A stretch of 64,000 nt of DNA from Acidovorax soli. Lineage in GTDB: Bacteria > Pseudomonadota > Gammaproteobacteria > Burkholderiales > Burkholderiaceae_C. The stretch lies in assembly GCF_900107605.1 (NCBI RefSeq), contig NZ_FNQJ01000005.1, positions 98,450-162,449 of the forward strand, written 5' to 3'. The notes under the pieces were generated by a model, which made no database searches, was not told where the DNA came from, and saw nothing but the letters and a program-made list of their open reading frames with translations. This document shows positions 18,194 to 28,633 of this stretch, in pieces (within the stretch, counting starts at the first letter, position 1; every line of letters starts with the position of its first letter). The translations under genes and the position numbers were made by a program.

Positions 18194-19231
18194 TTACTCC
18201 GCTCCGCCCAGCTCGCTTTCAATCTGCTCAATGCTAGGCAAACTGGTTTGCAACTCGGCCGGCAGGGATTCCAGCAGTTTGTATTCGGCGATACCCATAG
18301 GTTGGGTTTTATCGCCCAAGGCATATTCAGCCACAACCTTGTTTTTGCTCTTGCACAGCAACAGTCCAATGGTGGGGTTGTCGTGATCGCTTTTCACTTG
18401 GCGATCCACCGCAGTCAAATAAAAACCGAGCTGCCCCAGATGCTCGGGCTTGAATTTTCCGCCCTTGAGCTCGATCACCACATAGCAGCGCAGTTTGAGG
18501 TGGTAGAACAGCAGGTCGATGAAGAACTCATCGCCACCCACATCCAGCAGCACCTGCCGCCCCACGAACGCAAAACCCGCGCCCAGCTCCAGCAGAAATT
18601 CGGTGACGTGCTTCACCAAGGCGTGTTCGACTTCGCGCTCTTGGGCCTCGTCGGTCAAGCCCAGAAAGTCGAAACGGTAAGGGTCTTTCAGCGACTCGCG
18701 CGCCAGATCGGACTGTGGCTTGGGCAAGCTGGCTTCGAAGTTGGTGCCGGCTGAGCCACTGCGTTCCAGCAAGCGGGTTTCGATCTGCATCACCAAGACA
18801 TTGCGTGACCAGTTGTGCTTGATTGCCTGCGCCGCATACCAGCGGCGGGTTTCAGGTGCAGGCAGCTTGTCCAGCAGGGCCAACTGGTGGTACCAGGGCA
18901 ATTGTGCAAGCACCGCTTGCACAAATTCCGCATCCGGCCACGCCTCGGAAAAAGCACGCATGTATTTGAGATTGCGCGGCGAAAAGCCCTTCATTTCCGG
19001 GAAGGCCGTGCGCAGGTCATGCGCCAGCCGCTCAATCACCTTGGCACCCCAGCCCTGCTGCGCCTGCCGCGCCAGAATATCGCGCCCAATCTGCCAGTAC
19101 AGCAGCACCAGCTCGCGGTTGACTGCCAACGCCGCACGCTGCTGGGCCGTGTGGATGCGGGTTTTCAGGTCGATCAGCCAGTCTGCATAACCTTCGGGCG
19201 TAGGTGCGAGGGAAACGGGCTGATCGATCAT
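18194..19231 (-). CDS. DUF1016 / YhcG-family PD-(D/E)XK nuclease domain protein
   Basis: A 345-residue protein with the N-terminal DUF1016 helical domain (about 15-160; LVLLYWQIGRDIL, FSPRNLKYMRAF) and a C-terminal PD-(D/E)XK nuclease-like domain (about 190-340) with DEFFIDLLFYH and the IELKGGKF motif that supplies Asp, Glu and Lys. Relatives are common in variable genomic regions and near restriction-modification genes; their precise role is not settled. The gene is visibly lower in GC (about 47-65 percent on lines I counted) than its neighbours and separates two ABC transporter partners, so acquisition by transfer is likely. AAGGA precedes the ATG at 19231; no partner gene is adjacent. Confidence 0.85.
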   Translation of the reverse strand: MIDQPVSLAPTPEGYADWLIDLKTRIHTAQQRAALAVNRELVLLYWQIGRDILARQAQQGWGAKVIERLAHDLRTAFPEMKGFSPRNLKYMRAFSEAWPDAEFVQAVLAQLPWYHQLALLDKLPAPETRRWYAAQAIKHNWSRNVLVMQIETRLLERSGSAGTNFEASLPKPQSDLARESLKDPYRFDFLGLTDEAQEREVEHALVKHVTEFLLELGAGFAFVGRQVLLDVGGDEFFIDLLFYHLKLRCYVVIELKGGKFKPEHLGQLGFYLTAVDRQVKSDHDNPTIGLLLCKSKNKVVAEYALGDKTQPMGIAEYKLLESLPAELQTSLPSIEQIESELGGAE

Positions 19232-19505
19232 GTTTCGCTGTCCTTTAGCGGTAGCCACGCCGCACCAGCTGCAGGATGCATGGGATGTTGACCCGTGAGT
19301 CTTCGCTGAAAACCATCAGAACCACTCCCTTTGCATGTTCTTGGTGTTCCTGGCTCGTTGAATCTTCCTCTGAGCCACGGGCGTGTGCCGATTTGCCAAA
19401 TGCGACGGAGGGTATTTTCCACCGATCAGCCTGTCTTGCCTTTTGGCTACCGCCATCGACAGATGATGTCGTTGGGGAACACCGTTTGCGCTACCCCGTG
19501 CGTTT
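19232..19505. other. lower-GC intergenic segment, no gene seen
   Basis: About 274 bp between the DUF1016 start and the end of the NodI-like gene. Composition is near 53 percent GC on one counted line, against about 67 in neighbours. No reading frame with a recognisable product was found. It probably belongs to the same inserted segment and carries the DUF1016 promoter. Confidence 0.4.
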
Positions 19506-20447
19506 TCAGCCGTCCTCGCGGATCTGCCGCCCCGTGAGCTTGAGGAACAGATCCTCCAGGTTGGCTGGCCGGTGCAGCGTGCGCAGATGGTCCAGCTGGC
19601 CCAGCGCCTGCAGCAGCGGCTGGGCGTTCTGGGTGTAGAAGAAAACGGTCTCGCCGCTGACCTCCACGCGCGCGGCCAGCGGGCGCAGGGCATCGTCCTG
19701 GGCCAGGGCCACGGCACCCACGCCATAGACCTCCACCACGTCGGGTTCCAGGTGCCGGGCGATCAGCTCGCGCGGACGGCCCTCGGCGATTTTTTTGCCA
19801 TGGTCCAGCACCAGCAGGCGCGAGCACAGGCGTTCGGCCTCGTCCATGAAATGGGTGGTGAGCAAAATGGACTTGCCCTGTTGCAGCAGCCGTTGCAGGC
19901 GTTCCCACATCAGGTGGCGGGCCTGGGGGTCGAGGCCCGTGGTGGGCTCATCGAGCAGCAGCAGGCGCGGGTCGTTCACCAGCGCCCGGGCCAGCGACAG
20001 GCGCCGCCTCATGCCGCCCGACAGCTCGCCGGGCCTGGCATGCGCCTTGTGCGTGAGCGCCGCGAATTCGAGCAGCTGAGGCACGCGCTCGTCCATCACC
20101 GCGCCCTTGAGGCCGAAGTAGCGGCCGAACACGCGCAGGTTCTCGGCGCAGGTGAAATCCGGGTCCAGCGTGTCGAACTGGGTCACCACGCCCAGCTGGG
20201 CCTTGATGGCCAGCGCATCGCGGGGCATCCGCAGCGGGGGCGCGCCCGTCCCCGGGTCAAACTGCACGCTGCCGCCGTCGGGGGCGGTGTGCCCCAGGCA
20301 CATGCGGATGGTGGTGGTCTTGCCGGCGCCATTGGGGCCGATCACGCCCAGGCATTCACCCGGGGCAATGGAGAACGAGACACCATCGACCACCATGGTG
20401 TCGCCGTAGCGCTTGTTCAGCTGCGAGGCGGTGAAGAGTTCCGTCAT
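19506..20447 (-). CDS. ABC transporter ATP-binding protein (NodI-like)
   Basis: A 313-residue ATPase with Walker [10 protein letters not shown] (near 37), Q-loop region [13 protein letters not shown], signature [15 protein letters not shown], Walker [14 protein letters not shown] and the H-loop TTHFMDEAE. The C-terminal ~80 residues match the NodI/DrrA accessory domain. It should energise the ABC-2 permease at 17078-17914 despite the intervening DUF1016 gene. The start at 20447 is preceded by CACAATCAGCCC and no Shine-Dalgarno. Confidence 0.9.
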   Translation of the reverse strand: MTELFTASQLNKRYGDTMVVDGVSFSIAPGECLGVIGPNGAGKTTTIRMCLGHTAPDGGSVQFDPGTGAPPLRMPRDALAIKAQLGVVTQFDTLDPDFTCAENLRVFGRYFGLKGAVMDERVPQLLEFAALTHKAHARPGELSGGMRRRLSLARALVNDPRLLLLDEPTTGLDPQARHLMWERLQRLLQQGKSILLTTHFMDEAERLCSRLLVLDHGKKIAEGRPRELIARHLEPDVVEVYGVGAVALAQDDALRPLAARVEVSGETVFFYTQNAQPLLQALGQLDHLRTLHRPANLEDLFLKLTGRQIREDG

Positions 20448-20453
20448 GGGCTG

Positions 20454-20459
20454 ATTGTG
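20454..20459 (-). promoter_or_regulatory. -10-like hexamer 6 nt before the NodI-like gene
   Basis: CACAAT, 6 nt, ATG on the minus strand; identical in 15 nt to the permease gene start. Confidence 0.35.
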
Positions 20460-20605
20460 GGCGATCTGCCGGGTGCCCGTGCCAGGAAGTTGGAGCGACC
20501 GGGTTCGCTTGAAAAGGGGCTGCAGCGGTTTCCGGGTAATTGCCAGCAGCTATTAAAAACGAAGTGGTTGACCGCCGCGTTGGCGCCCGTCGCCGACGCG
20601 CGGGC

Positions 20606-22087
20606 TTACTGGAACGCCACTTCGGCAAAGCTGCGCAGCTTGCGGCTGTGCAGGCGCTGCACGCCGCCCTGGCGCAGGATGTCGATGGCGCGCATGCCGA
20701 TGCGCAGGTGCTGGTCCACGCGTTCGCGGTAGAAGTGGTTGGCCATGCCGGGCAGCTTGATCTCGCCGTGCAGGGGCTTGTCGCTCACGCACAGCAGGGT
20801 GCCGTAGGGCACGCGAAAGCGAAAGCCGTTGGCGGCGATGGTGGCGCTTTCCATGTCCAAGGCCACGGCGCGGCTCTGGCTGAAGCGGCGCTGGGGCAGG
20901 TTGTCGGGCAGCAGCTCCCAGTTGCGGTTGTCGGTGCTGGCCACGGTGCCGGTGCGCATGATGCGCTTGAGTTCGTCGCGGCCCATGCGCGTGACGTCGG
21001 CCACGGCCTGCTCCAGCGCCAGCTGGATCTCCGACAGCGCCGGAATGGGCACCCACAGCGGCAGTTCTTCATCGAGCACATGGTCCTCGCGCACATAGGC
21101 GTGGGCCAGCACGTAGTCGCCCAGCTGCTGGGTGTTGCGCAGGCCGGCGCAGTGGCCCAGCATCATCCAGGCGTGCGGGCGCAGCACGGCGATGTGGTCG
21201 GTGATTGTCTTGGCGTTGGCCGGGCCTACGCCGATGTTGACCATGGTGATGCCGCTGCGGTCGGCGCGCACCAGGTGGTAGGCCGGCATCTGCGGCAGGC
21301 GCGGCGGCGGCGCGCCGAGCTCGTCGCCCGCCTCGGCGGCCAGGCCCGTGCGGCGCGTGACCACGTTGCCGGGTTCGATGAAGGCGATGTATTCGCTGTC
21401 CGGATTGGCCATTTCGGCGTGGCCCAGGCGCACGAACTCGTCGATGTAGAACTGGTAGTTGGTGAACAGCACGAAGTTCTGGAACCACTCGGGCTGCGTG
21501 CCCGTGTAGTGGCGCAGGCGGTGCAGCGAATAGTCCACGCGCGGGGCCGTGAAAAGCGACAGCGGCTGCGCCTCGCCGGGGCGGTGCTGGTGTGTGCCGT
21601 TGGCGATGCCGTCGTCCATGGCGGCCAGGTCGGGCAGGTCGAACAGGTCGCGCATCAGCATGCGGCGCTCGGGGCTCAGCGTGCCCTCCACATGGTCGTG
21701 CTCGGCGAACGAGAAGTGGATGGGGATGGGGTGGGCGCTGGTGCCCACCTCCAGCGCCACGCTGTGGCTGTGGCGCAGCAGGCGGAACTGCTCGGCGTAG
21801 TAATCGGCGAACAGATCGGGGCGGGTGAGGGTGGTTTCGTAGCGACCAGGGCCTTCCACGAAGCCGTAGGCCAGCTGGCTGTCGGCCCGCGCCACAGTGG
21901 TGGTGTGCACGCGCACGAAGGGGTAGAACGCGCGCACGGCGCCGTCAGGCGTCTCGCCGGCCACGAAGCGCTGCATGGCAGCGCGCAGGTGGCCGATCTG
22001 CTGCTGGTAGATGCGCTGCACCTGGGCCAGCGCGTCGGCGGGGTCGGTGTGGCGGGTGGGGGCGATGAAGTCGGGGATCTGCGGCAT
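20606..22087 (-). CDS. amn: AMP nucleosidase
   Basis: Hydrolyses AMP to adenine and ribose 5-phosphate, setting adenylate pools. The 493-residue product matches full-length Amn: an N-terminal regulatory domain (about 1-180) and a C-terminal nucleoside-phosphorylase fold with TMVNIGVGPANAKTITDH, GHCAGLRNTQ and the nucleoside-binding ALDMESATIAANG. The ATG at 22087 was chosen because it starts the family N-terminus MPQIPDFIAPTRHTDP; a longer open frame continues upstream without meaning. GACAAT stands 6 nt before the ATG. Confidence 0.95.
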   Translation of the reverse strand: MPQIPDFIAPTRHTDPADALAQVQRIYQQQIGHLRAAMQRFVAGETPDGAVRAFYPFVRVHTTTVARADSQLAYGFVEGPGRYETTLTRPDLFADYYAEQFRLLRHSHSVALEVGTSAHPIPIHFSFAEHDHVEGTLSPERRMLMRDLFDLPDLAAMDDGIANGTHQHRPGEAQPLSLFTAPRVDYSLHRLRHYTGTQPEWFQNFVLFTNYQFYIDEFVRLGHAEMANPDSEYIAFIEPGNVVTRRTGLAAEAGDELGAPPPRLPQMPAYHLVRADRSGITMVNIGVGPANAKTITDHIAVLRPHAWMMLGHCAGLRNTQQLGDYVLAHAYVREDHVLDEELPLWVPIPALSEIQLALEQAVADVTRMGRDELKRIMRTGTVASTDNRNWELLPDNLPQRRFSQSRAVALDMESATIAANGFRFRVPYGTLLCVSDKPLHGEIKLPGMANHFYRERVDQHLRIGMRAIDILRQGGVQRLHSRKLRSFAEVAFQ

Positions 22088-22093
22088 GCGCCT

Positions 22094-22099
22094 ATTGTC
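22094..22099 (-). promoter_or_regulatory. -10-like hexamer 6 nt before amn
   Basis: GACAAT, then AGGCGC, then ATG on the minus strand. Confidence 0.4.
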
Positions 22100-22264
22100 C
22101 ACACGCAGGCGCAGCCGGTGTGACAGCGATCTGCATTCCGGCCAGCAAAGACCGCTGCGCGGCCTCTGGGAGATCGTCAAAACGTTCTTGCGTGATGCCT
22201 GCCTCGGGGCAATTGCGCAGGACGTGGAACCTGCGCCGTCGGCCCAACGGCCCGTTGTGTCACC

Positions 22265-23578
22265 ATGAGCGATGGTTTGACAGAGAGGTGTACAAGCCCC
22301 ATGCAGGATCTGGCAGGTTTTTCCACGGCACTGGCCGTGCTGGCGAGCGCGACGGGATGCGGTTTGCTCATGGGCATCGAGCGCGAGCGTCGCAAGGGCG
22401 AGGGGCCGGGCCGGGCGCCGGCCGGGGTGCGCTCGTTCACGCTGGCGTCCATTGGCGGGGCGGCGGCCGCGCTGACGGCCATGGAGGCCCTGGTGGTGGT
22501 GGGTGCCGCGTTGGTGGCCGCTTTGACCGTGGTGGCCTATGCCCGCGACCGCTCGGGCGATCCGGGGGTGACCACCGAAATCGCGCTGCTGCTGGCCTAC
22601 CTGATCGGGGTGACCTGCGCGCGCGACCAGTTGCTGGCCGCCGCGCTGGCAGTGGTGGTGACGGGGCTGCTGGCGCTGCGGGATGCGTTGCACCAGTTCT
22701 CCAGCCAGTGGCTGCAGCCCGGCGAGGTGCGCAGCGGGCTCATTCTGGCGGCGCTGGCCCTGCTGGTGTATCCGCTGGCTCCCGACACGCCCTTGTGGCA
22801 GGGGGCGCTGAACCCGCGCCTGGTGGTGCGCCTGGTCATCGTGCTGCTGGTGATCCAGTCGCTGGCGCATGTGGCCAAGCGGCTGATGCAGGCGCGCCAT
22901 GCGCTGGCGCTGTCGGTGCTGGCGTCGGGGTTTGTGTCGAGCACCGCCACCATTGCCAGCCTGGGCATGGAGGTGCGTGCGGGGCAGGCCACGCCGCGCG
23001 TCCATGGGGCGGCTGCCGTGCTGTCGTGTGTGGCCACCATGGTCCAGATCGTGGTGGTGGCCGCTACGGTGCAGCCCCAGTGGCTGGCACGGCTGTGGCT
23101 GCCCGCCCTGGCGGGTGGCTGTGTTGCGGCGGCCCTGGGGTGGTGGGGCGGGCGCGGTGTGGCGCACCGGCAGGTGCCCGCGCCCGCAGCCGAGGGTGAG
23201 GCGGTGGCCGGCATGTTGCCCGACACGCCCATGTTCAAGCTGCGCGACGCCTTGCTCATCGCCGCCCTGCTCACGGGCATCCAGGTGGGGGTGCACCTGC
23301 TGACGGCATGGCAAGGCGATGCGGGCATGCTGGCCGGTGCCCTGCTGGCGGCCCTGGCGGATGTGCACGCCGCCACGGCCGCGGTGCTGGTGCGGGGCGG
23401 CCCGGACAGCGTTGCGGCACCCGCCATTGCGTCTGCGCTGATGGTGGCGCTTCTGGTGCATGCCGGCAGCAAAAGCGCGGTGGCGCTGGCCAGCGGCGGC
23501 TGGCGCTATGCGCTGGCCGTGGCGCCGGGCATTCTGGCGCACACGCTGGCCTTCGTGGGGGTGCTGGCCCTGCAATAG
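22265..23578 (+). CDS. MgtC/SapB N-terminal plus DUF4010 membrane protein
   Basis: A 437-residue polytopic inner-membrane protein with about 11-12 hydrophobic segments. The first ~140 residues follow the MgtC pattern (CGLLMGIERERRKGEG, AGVRSFTLASIGGA), and the remainder is the DUF4010 domain (ALSVLASGFVSSTATIASLGMEVRAG, SKSAVALASGG). MgtC relatives are linked to growth at low magnesium, but the role of the fused DUF4010 form is unknown. A second ATG at 22301 (MQDLAGFSTAL) has GAGAGG 12 nt upstream and could be the true start. It is divergent from amn, 177 nt apart. Confidence 0.8.
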   Translation: MSDGLTERCTSPMQDLAGFSTALAVLASATGCGLLMGIERERRKGEGPGRAPAGVRSFTLASIGGAAAALTAMEALVVVGAALVAALTVVAYARDRSGDPGVTTEIALLLAYLIGVTCARDQLLAAALAVVVTGLLALRDALHQFSSQWLQPGEVRSGLILAALALLVYPLAPDTPLWQGALNPRLVVRLVIVLLVIQSLAHVAKRLMQARHALALSVLASGFVSSTATIASLGMEVRAGQATPRVHGAAAVLSCVATMVQIVVVAATVQPQWLARLWLPALAGGCVAAALGWWGGRGVAHRQVPAPAAEGEAVAGMLPDTPMFKLRDALLIAALLTGIQVGVHLLTAWQGDAGMLAGALLAALADVHAATAAVLVRGGPDSVAAPAIASALMVALLVHAGSKSAVALASGGWRYALAVAPGILAHTLAFVGVLALQ

Positions 23579-23622
23579 CCTTCCGTGGGTGCCGGCGCAC
23601 CCCGGCCAGAAGGAGCGCACCG

Positions 23623-23628
23623 GATAAT
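23623..23628 (+). promoter_or_regulatory. -10-like hexamer 6 nt before dbpA
   Basis: GATAAT, then CGGCCC, then ATG. GATAAT differs from TATAAT at one position, the best match of the set. Confidence 0.45.
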
Positions 23629-23634
23629 CGGCCC

Positions 23635-25040
<1,406 letters not shown>

Positions 25041-25044
<4 letters not shown>

Positions 25045-25508
25045 TCAGCCTGTTGCAGCGCGTGCGGCAGGCGCGCGTGGAGATTGCCGGCGAGGTGGTG
25101 GGCGCCATTGGCCCCGGCCTGCTGGTGCTGGTGTGCGCCGAGCGCGGTGACACCGAGGCCGAGGCCGACAGGCTGCTGGCCAAGGTCCTCAAGCTGCGCA
25201 TCTTCAGTGACGACGCGGGCAAGATGAACCGCAGCGTGCAGGACCTGGACGGCCAGGGCATGGCCGGCGGCGTGCTGCTGGTCAGCCAGTTCACTTTGGC
25301 GGCCGACACCACGGGCGGCAACCGCCCCAGCTTCACGCAGGCGGCGGCGCCGCAAGAGGGGCGCAGGCTCTATGACTACCTGGTGGCGCAGGCCCGCGCC
25401 GCCCATCCCCAGGTGGCCTCCGGCCAGTTTGCGGCCGACATGCAGGTGCATCTGGTGAACGACGGGCCGGTGACGATTCCCCTGCGCGTGGCGCCTGCCG
25501 TCAGTTAA
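25041..25508 (+). CDS. dtd: D-aminoacyl-tRNA deacylase
   Basis: Proofreading enzyme of 155 residues that removes D-amino acids (and glycine) mischarged on tRNA. The active-site motifs SQFTLAADT and NDGPVTIPL (the Gly-Pro cross-subunit motif) are intact, as are the N-terminal [21 protein letters not shown] and LVLVCAE. It is translationally coupled to dbpA through an ATGA overlap, which places two translation-quality genes in one message. Confidence 0.95.
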
Positions 25509-25532
25509 TTGCACCGGCGCCTTCACCGCTGT

Positions 25533-25548
25533 CATCCCACCCGGGATG
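25533..25548 (+). terminator. hairpin between dtd and uspA
   Basis: CATCCC and GGGATG with a 4-nt loop, 25 nt after the dtd stop. No U-tract follows, so it is at best a weak terminator or an mRNA end structure. Confidence 0.25.
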
Positions 25549-25585
25549 GACAGGACTACCATGTATTTTTTCGCAGGAGTTTTCC

Positions 25586-26032
25586 ATGTACGAAAAGATT
25601 CTGGTTCCCGTGGATGGCAGCGCCACCTCGCTGGCGGGGCTGCAGGAGGCGATTGCCCTGGCGCGGGTGATGGGCTCGACGATCCGGCTTTTGCATGTGG
25701 TGGACGAAATCTCGTTCATGACGAGCTTCGAGTCGAGCATGGCGCTGACCGCAGAAGTGTTCGAGTCGCTCAAGAAGGCCGGCCAGGAAGTGCTGCAGGA
25801 CGCCCAGAACCGGGTGCGTGCCGCCGGGGTGCCGGTGGAAACCGAGCTGTATGAAAGCTACGCCGGGCGTGTGAGCGATCTCGTGATCACCAAGGCGCGT
25901 GAATGGGGTGCGCAGCTCATCGTGCTGGGCACCCATGGCCGGCGCGGCGTGGGCCGCATGCTGCTGGGCAGCGATGCAGAACAGGTGCTGCGCCAGTCGC
26001 CGGTGCCCGTGCTGCTGGTGCGCGGCGCCTGA
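25586..26032 (+). CDS. universal stress protein (UspA family)
   Basis: A 148-residue single Usp domain. The N-terminal strand KILVPVDGSATS and the C-terminal ATP-binding motif GTHGRRGVGRMLLGSDAEQV (G-2x-G-9x-G-S) are complete, so it belongs to the ATP-binding class. AGGAG lies 7 nt before the ATG. It is 29 nt upstream of the P-type ATPase gene and probably forms an operon with it, an arrangement often seen for ion transporters in this group. Confidence 0.93.
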   Translation: MYEKILVPVDGSATSLAGLQEAIALARVMGSTIRLLHVVDEISFMTSFESSMALTAEVFESLKKAGQEVLQDAQNRVRAAGVPVETELYESYAGRVSDLVITKAREWGAQLIVLGTHGRRGVGRMLLGSDAEQVLRQSPVPVLLVRGA

Positions 26033-26061
26033 ACCCGGCCTGTTCCTGAAATAAGCGAACC

Positions 26062-28623
26062 ATGGCGCATGCCCCGCAGGCTGCATCGCCGCATTTCTGG
26101 AACCTGTCCGCGCAGGCCCTGTGCGAACAGCTGCAGTGCGGCCCCGACGGCCTGAGCGACACCGAGGCACAGGCCCGGCTGGCCCGCCATGGCCCCAACG
26201 CCGATGCACCGCCGCAGGCCAGGGGATTGCTGGCGGCCATTGGCAGGCGGCTGCGCGAGCCGCTGTCGCTGATCCTGCTGGGCGCGGGCGTGGTGTCGGT
26301 GGCCACGGGCGATGGCGTGGGCGGCGGCATCATCGTGACCATCCTGGGGCTGTCGATCGGACTCGACACCGTGCAGGAAGGCCGGGCCAACCGCGCCGCC
26401 GAGATGCTGCGCCGCGCCGTGGCACTGCGGGCCGAGGTGCTGCGGGACGGCACCTTTCGCCAGGTGCCGGTGGAAGCAGTGGTGCCCGGCGATGTGATGC
26501 GCGTGCGCGCCGGTGACATCATCGCGGCCGATGCCCTGGTGCTGGACAGCGAGGCCTTCACGGCCGGCGAGGCGGCCCTGACCGGCGAGCCCTACCCCGT
26601 GGAAAAACGTCCCGGCGTGGTGACCACTTCCGCGGCGGGCGAGGCCAGCAATGCCCTGTTTCGCGGCGCGGTCGCCCAGACGGGCGAGGCGCGGGCGCTG
26701 GTGGTGGGCACCGGCCGCAACACCCTGTTTGGCGCGGCCGCCGCCGTGCTGGGCGAGGGGCAGGAAGTCTCCGCCTTCCAGCGCGACATGCATGCCTTTG
26801 GCCTGGTCACCGCCCGCCTCACGCTGGCGCTCGTGGTGGTGGTGCTGGCCACGCACATGCTGTTTGGCCGCCCGGTGCTCGAATCGCTGATGTTTGCGGT
26901 GGCACTGGCCGTGGGCCTCACGCCCGAGCTGCTGCCCATGATCACCACCGTGACGCTGTCGCGCGGCGCCTTGCGCATGGCGGGGCGCAAGGTCATCGTC
27001 AAGCGGCTGGCCGCCATTCACGACCTGGGCGCCATGACGGTGCTGTGCACCGACAAGACCGGCACCCTGACCAGCGCCGAGATCGCCCTGTCACGCAGCC
27101 TGGATGCTGCCGGGCAGAACAGCCCGCTGGCGGCCCGGCTCGGTGCCATGGCCGCCAGCCTGGGCGGCGACCGCGGGGCGCTGGATGCGGCGCTGCTGGC
27201 CAGCCACCCCGATGCGTCGCAGGGCTGGACGCTGCTGCAGCGGCATGCGTTTGATTTCAACCGGCGCCTGGGCAGCGTGTGGGCCGAGGGGCCGCACGAG
27301 CGCCTGCTCATCGTCAAGGGCGCGCCCGAGGCCGTACTGGCCCTGTGCACGCGCCACCGCCTGGGGGGCGAGGTGCAGCCCCTGGGCGATGCCGGGCGGG
27401 CCGAGGGCTTGCAAAGGGTGCACGCACTGGCCCAGGAGGGGTTGCGCGTGGTGGCGGTGGCCTCGCGCCAGCGGGCGGACGCTGCCGACAGGGCAATACC
27501 GCTGTCGTCGGCCGATGAAACGGATCTGGTCTTCGAAGGCCTGTGCGCCTTTGCCGACCCGGCCAAGCCCACGGCGGCGGCGGCCATCGCCCGGCTGTCG
27601 GCGGCCGGCGTGCGCCTGAAGATCCTGTCGGGCGACGACCCCATCGTGGTGCAGCGGCTGGCGCAGCAGGTGGGCTTGCCTGCCGACCGGGTGCTGACCG
27701 GCGCCGATGTGGCCGCCCTCACCGACGATGCGCTGGCGGTGCAGGCACAGTCGGTGGACATCTATGCCCGCCTCGCGCCCGACCAGAAGGCGCGCATTGT
27801 GCGGGCGCTCCAGTCGCGCGGCGCGGTGGCGGGCTTTCTGGGCGATGGCATCAACGATGCTCCCGCGCTCAAGGTGGCCGACATCGGGCTGTCGGTGGAA
27901 GGCGCCAGCGGCGTGGCCCAGGCGGCTGCCGACATGATCCTGCTGGCGTCCGACCTGGAAGTGGTGGCCGATGGCGTGGAGGAGGGGCGGCGCACCTTCG
28001 TCAACATCCTCAAGTATGTGCGCATGGGTGCCAGCTCCAACTTCGGCAACATGCTGTCGATGGCGGTGGCGTCGCTGTTCCTGCCGTTCCTGCCCATGCT
28101 GCCCACGCAGATCCTGCTGAACAACCTGCTCTACGACTTCTCGGAAATCGGCATTCCGCTCGACACCGTGCGCCCCGAGGCCATTGCCCGGCCGCAGGTG
28201 TGGGACATGCAGGGCCTGCTGCGCTTTGCCGGCACCATGGGGCCGCTGTCGTCGCTGTTCGATCTGGCCACCTTTGGTGGGCTGCTGTGGTTTTTCCAGG
28301 CCACCCCCGAGGAATTTCGCACGCTGTGGTTCATGGAGTCCATGGCCACGCAGATCCTGGTGATCTTCATCATCCGCACCCGCGTCCGCCCGTGGCGGGA
28401 TCTACCGCACCCGGCCCTGGCGGCATCGTCGCTCATGGCCTTGCTGGTGGCCATGGTGCTGCCGTTCACGCCGGTGGGTGCCTGGTTCGGCTTCGTGGTG
28501 CCGCCGGCCGACATGCTGGCTGGCATGGGCGCGCTGGTGCTGGTCTATCTGGTCTGCGCGCAGTGGCTCAAGGCCAGGGCGCTGGCCTGGCCGGCCGGTC
28601 GTGCCACGGCGTTGACCCGATGA
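26062..28623 (+). CDS. P-type cation-transporting ATPase, MgtA-like (P3B)
   Basis: An 853-residue ion pump. N-terminal cation-ATPase domain, then the actuator TGE loop (LTGEPYPVEK), phosphorylation site CTDKTGTLT with Asp331, KGAPE nucleotide-binding segment and hinge GDGINDAPAL. The transmembrane motif VGLTPELLPMI and the C-terminal IPLDTV/GPLSSLFD region are typical of MgtA-type Mg2+ importers rather than Ca2+ or heavy-metal pumps. No Mg-sensing leader is possible in the 29-nt gap after uspA, so control is probably at the uspA promoter. Transported ion is inferred from family. Confidence 0.87.
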   Translation: MAHAPQAASPHFWNLSAQALCEQLQCGPDGLSDTEAQARLARHGPNADAPPQARGLLAAIGRRLREPLSLILLGAGVVSVATGDGVGGGIIVTILGLSIGLDTVQEGRANRAAEMLRRAVALRAEVLRDGTFRQVPVEAVVPGDVMRVRAGDIIAADALVLDSEAFTAGEAALTGEPYPVEKRPGVVTTSAAGEASNALFRGAVAQTGEARALVVGTGRNTLFGAAAAVLGEGQEVSAFQRDMHAFGLVTARLTLALVVVVLATHMLFGRPVLESLMFAVALAVGLTPELLPMITTVTLSRGALRMAGRKVIVKRLAAIHDLGAMTVLCTDKTGTLTSAEIALSRSLDAAGQNSPLAARLGAMAASLGGDRGALDAALLASHPDASQGWTLLQRHAFDFNRRLGSVWAEGPHERLLIVKGAPEAVLALCTRHRLGGEVQPLGDAGRAEGLQRVHALAQEGLRVVAVASRQRADAADRAIPLSSADETDLVFEGLCAFADPAKPTAAAAIARLSAAGVRLKILSGDDPIVVQRLAQQVGLPADRVLTGADVAALTDDALAVQAQSVDIYARLAPDQKARIVRALQSRGAVAGFLGDGINDAPALKVADIGLSVEGASGVAQAAADMILLASDLEVVADGVEEGRRTFVNILKYVRMGASSNFGNMLSMAVASLFLPFLPMLPTQILLNNLLYDFSEIGIPLDTVRPEAIARPQVWDMQGLLRFAGTMGPLSSLFDLATFGGLLWFFQATPEEFRTLWFMESMATQILVIFIIRTRVRPWRDLPHPALAASSLMALLVAMVLPFTPVGAWFGFVVPPADMLAGMGALVLVYLVCAQWLKARALAWPAGRATALTR

Positions 28624-28633
28624 CTGCCAGGGC

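Noticed and set aside
22088..23620. A 500-codon N-terminal extension of amn
   Set aside because: It is antisense to the MgtC/DUF4010 gene and precedes the conserved Amn N-terminus; just an open frame.
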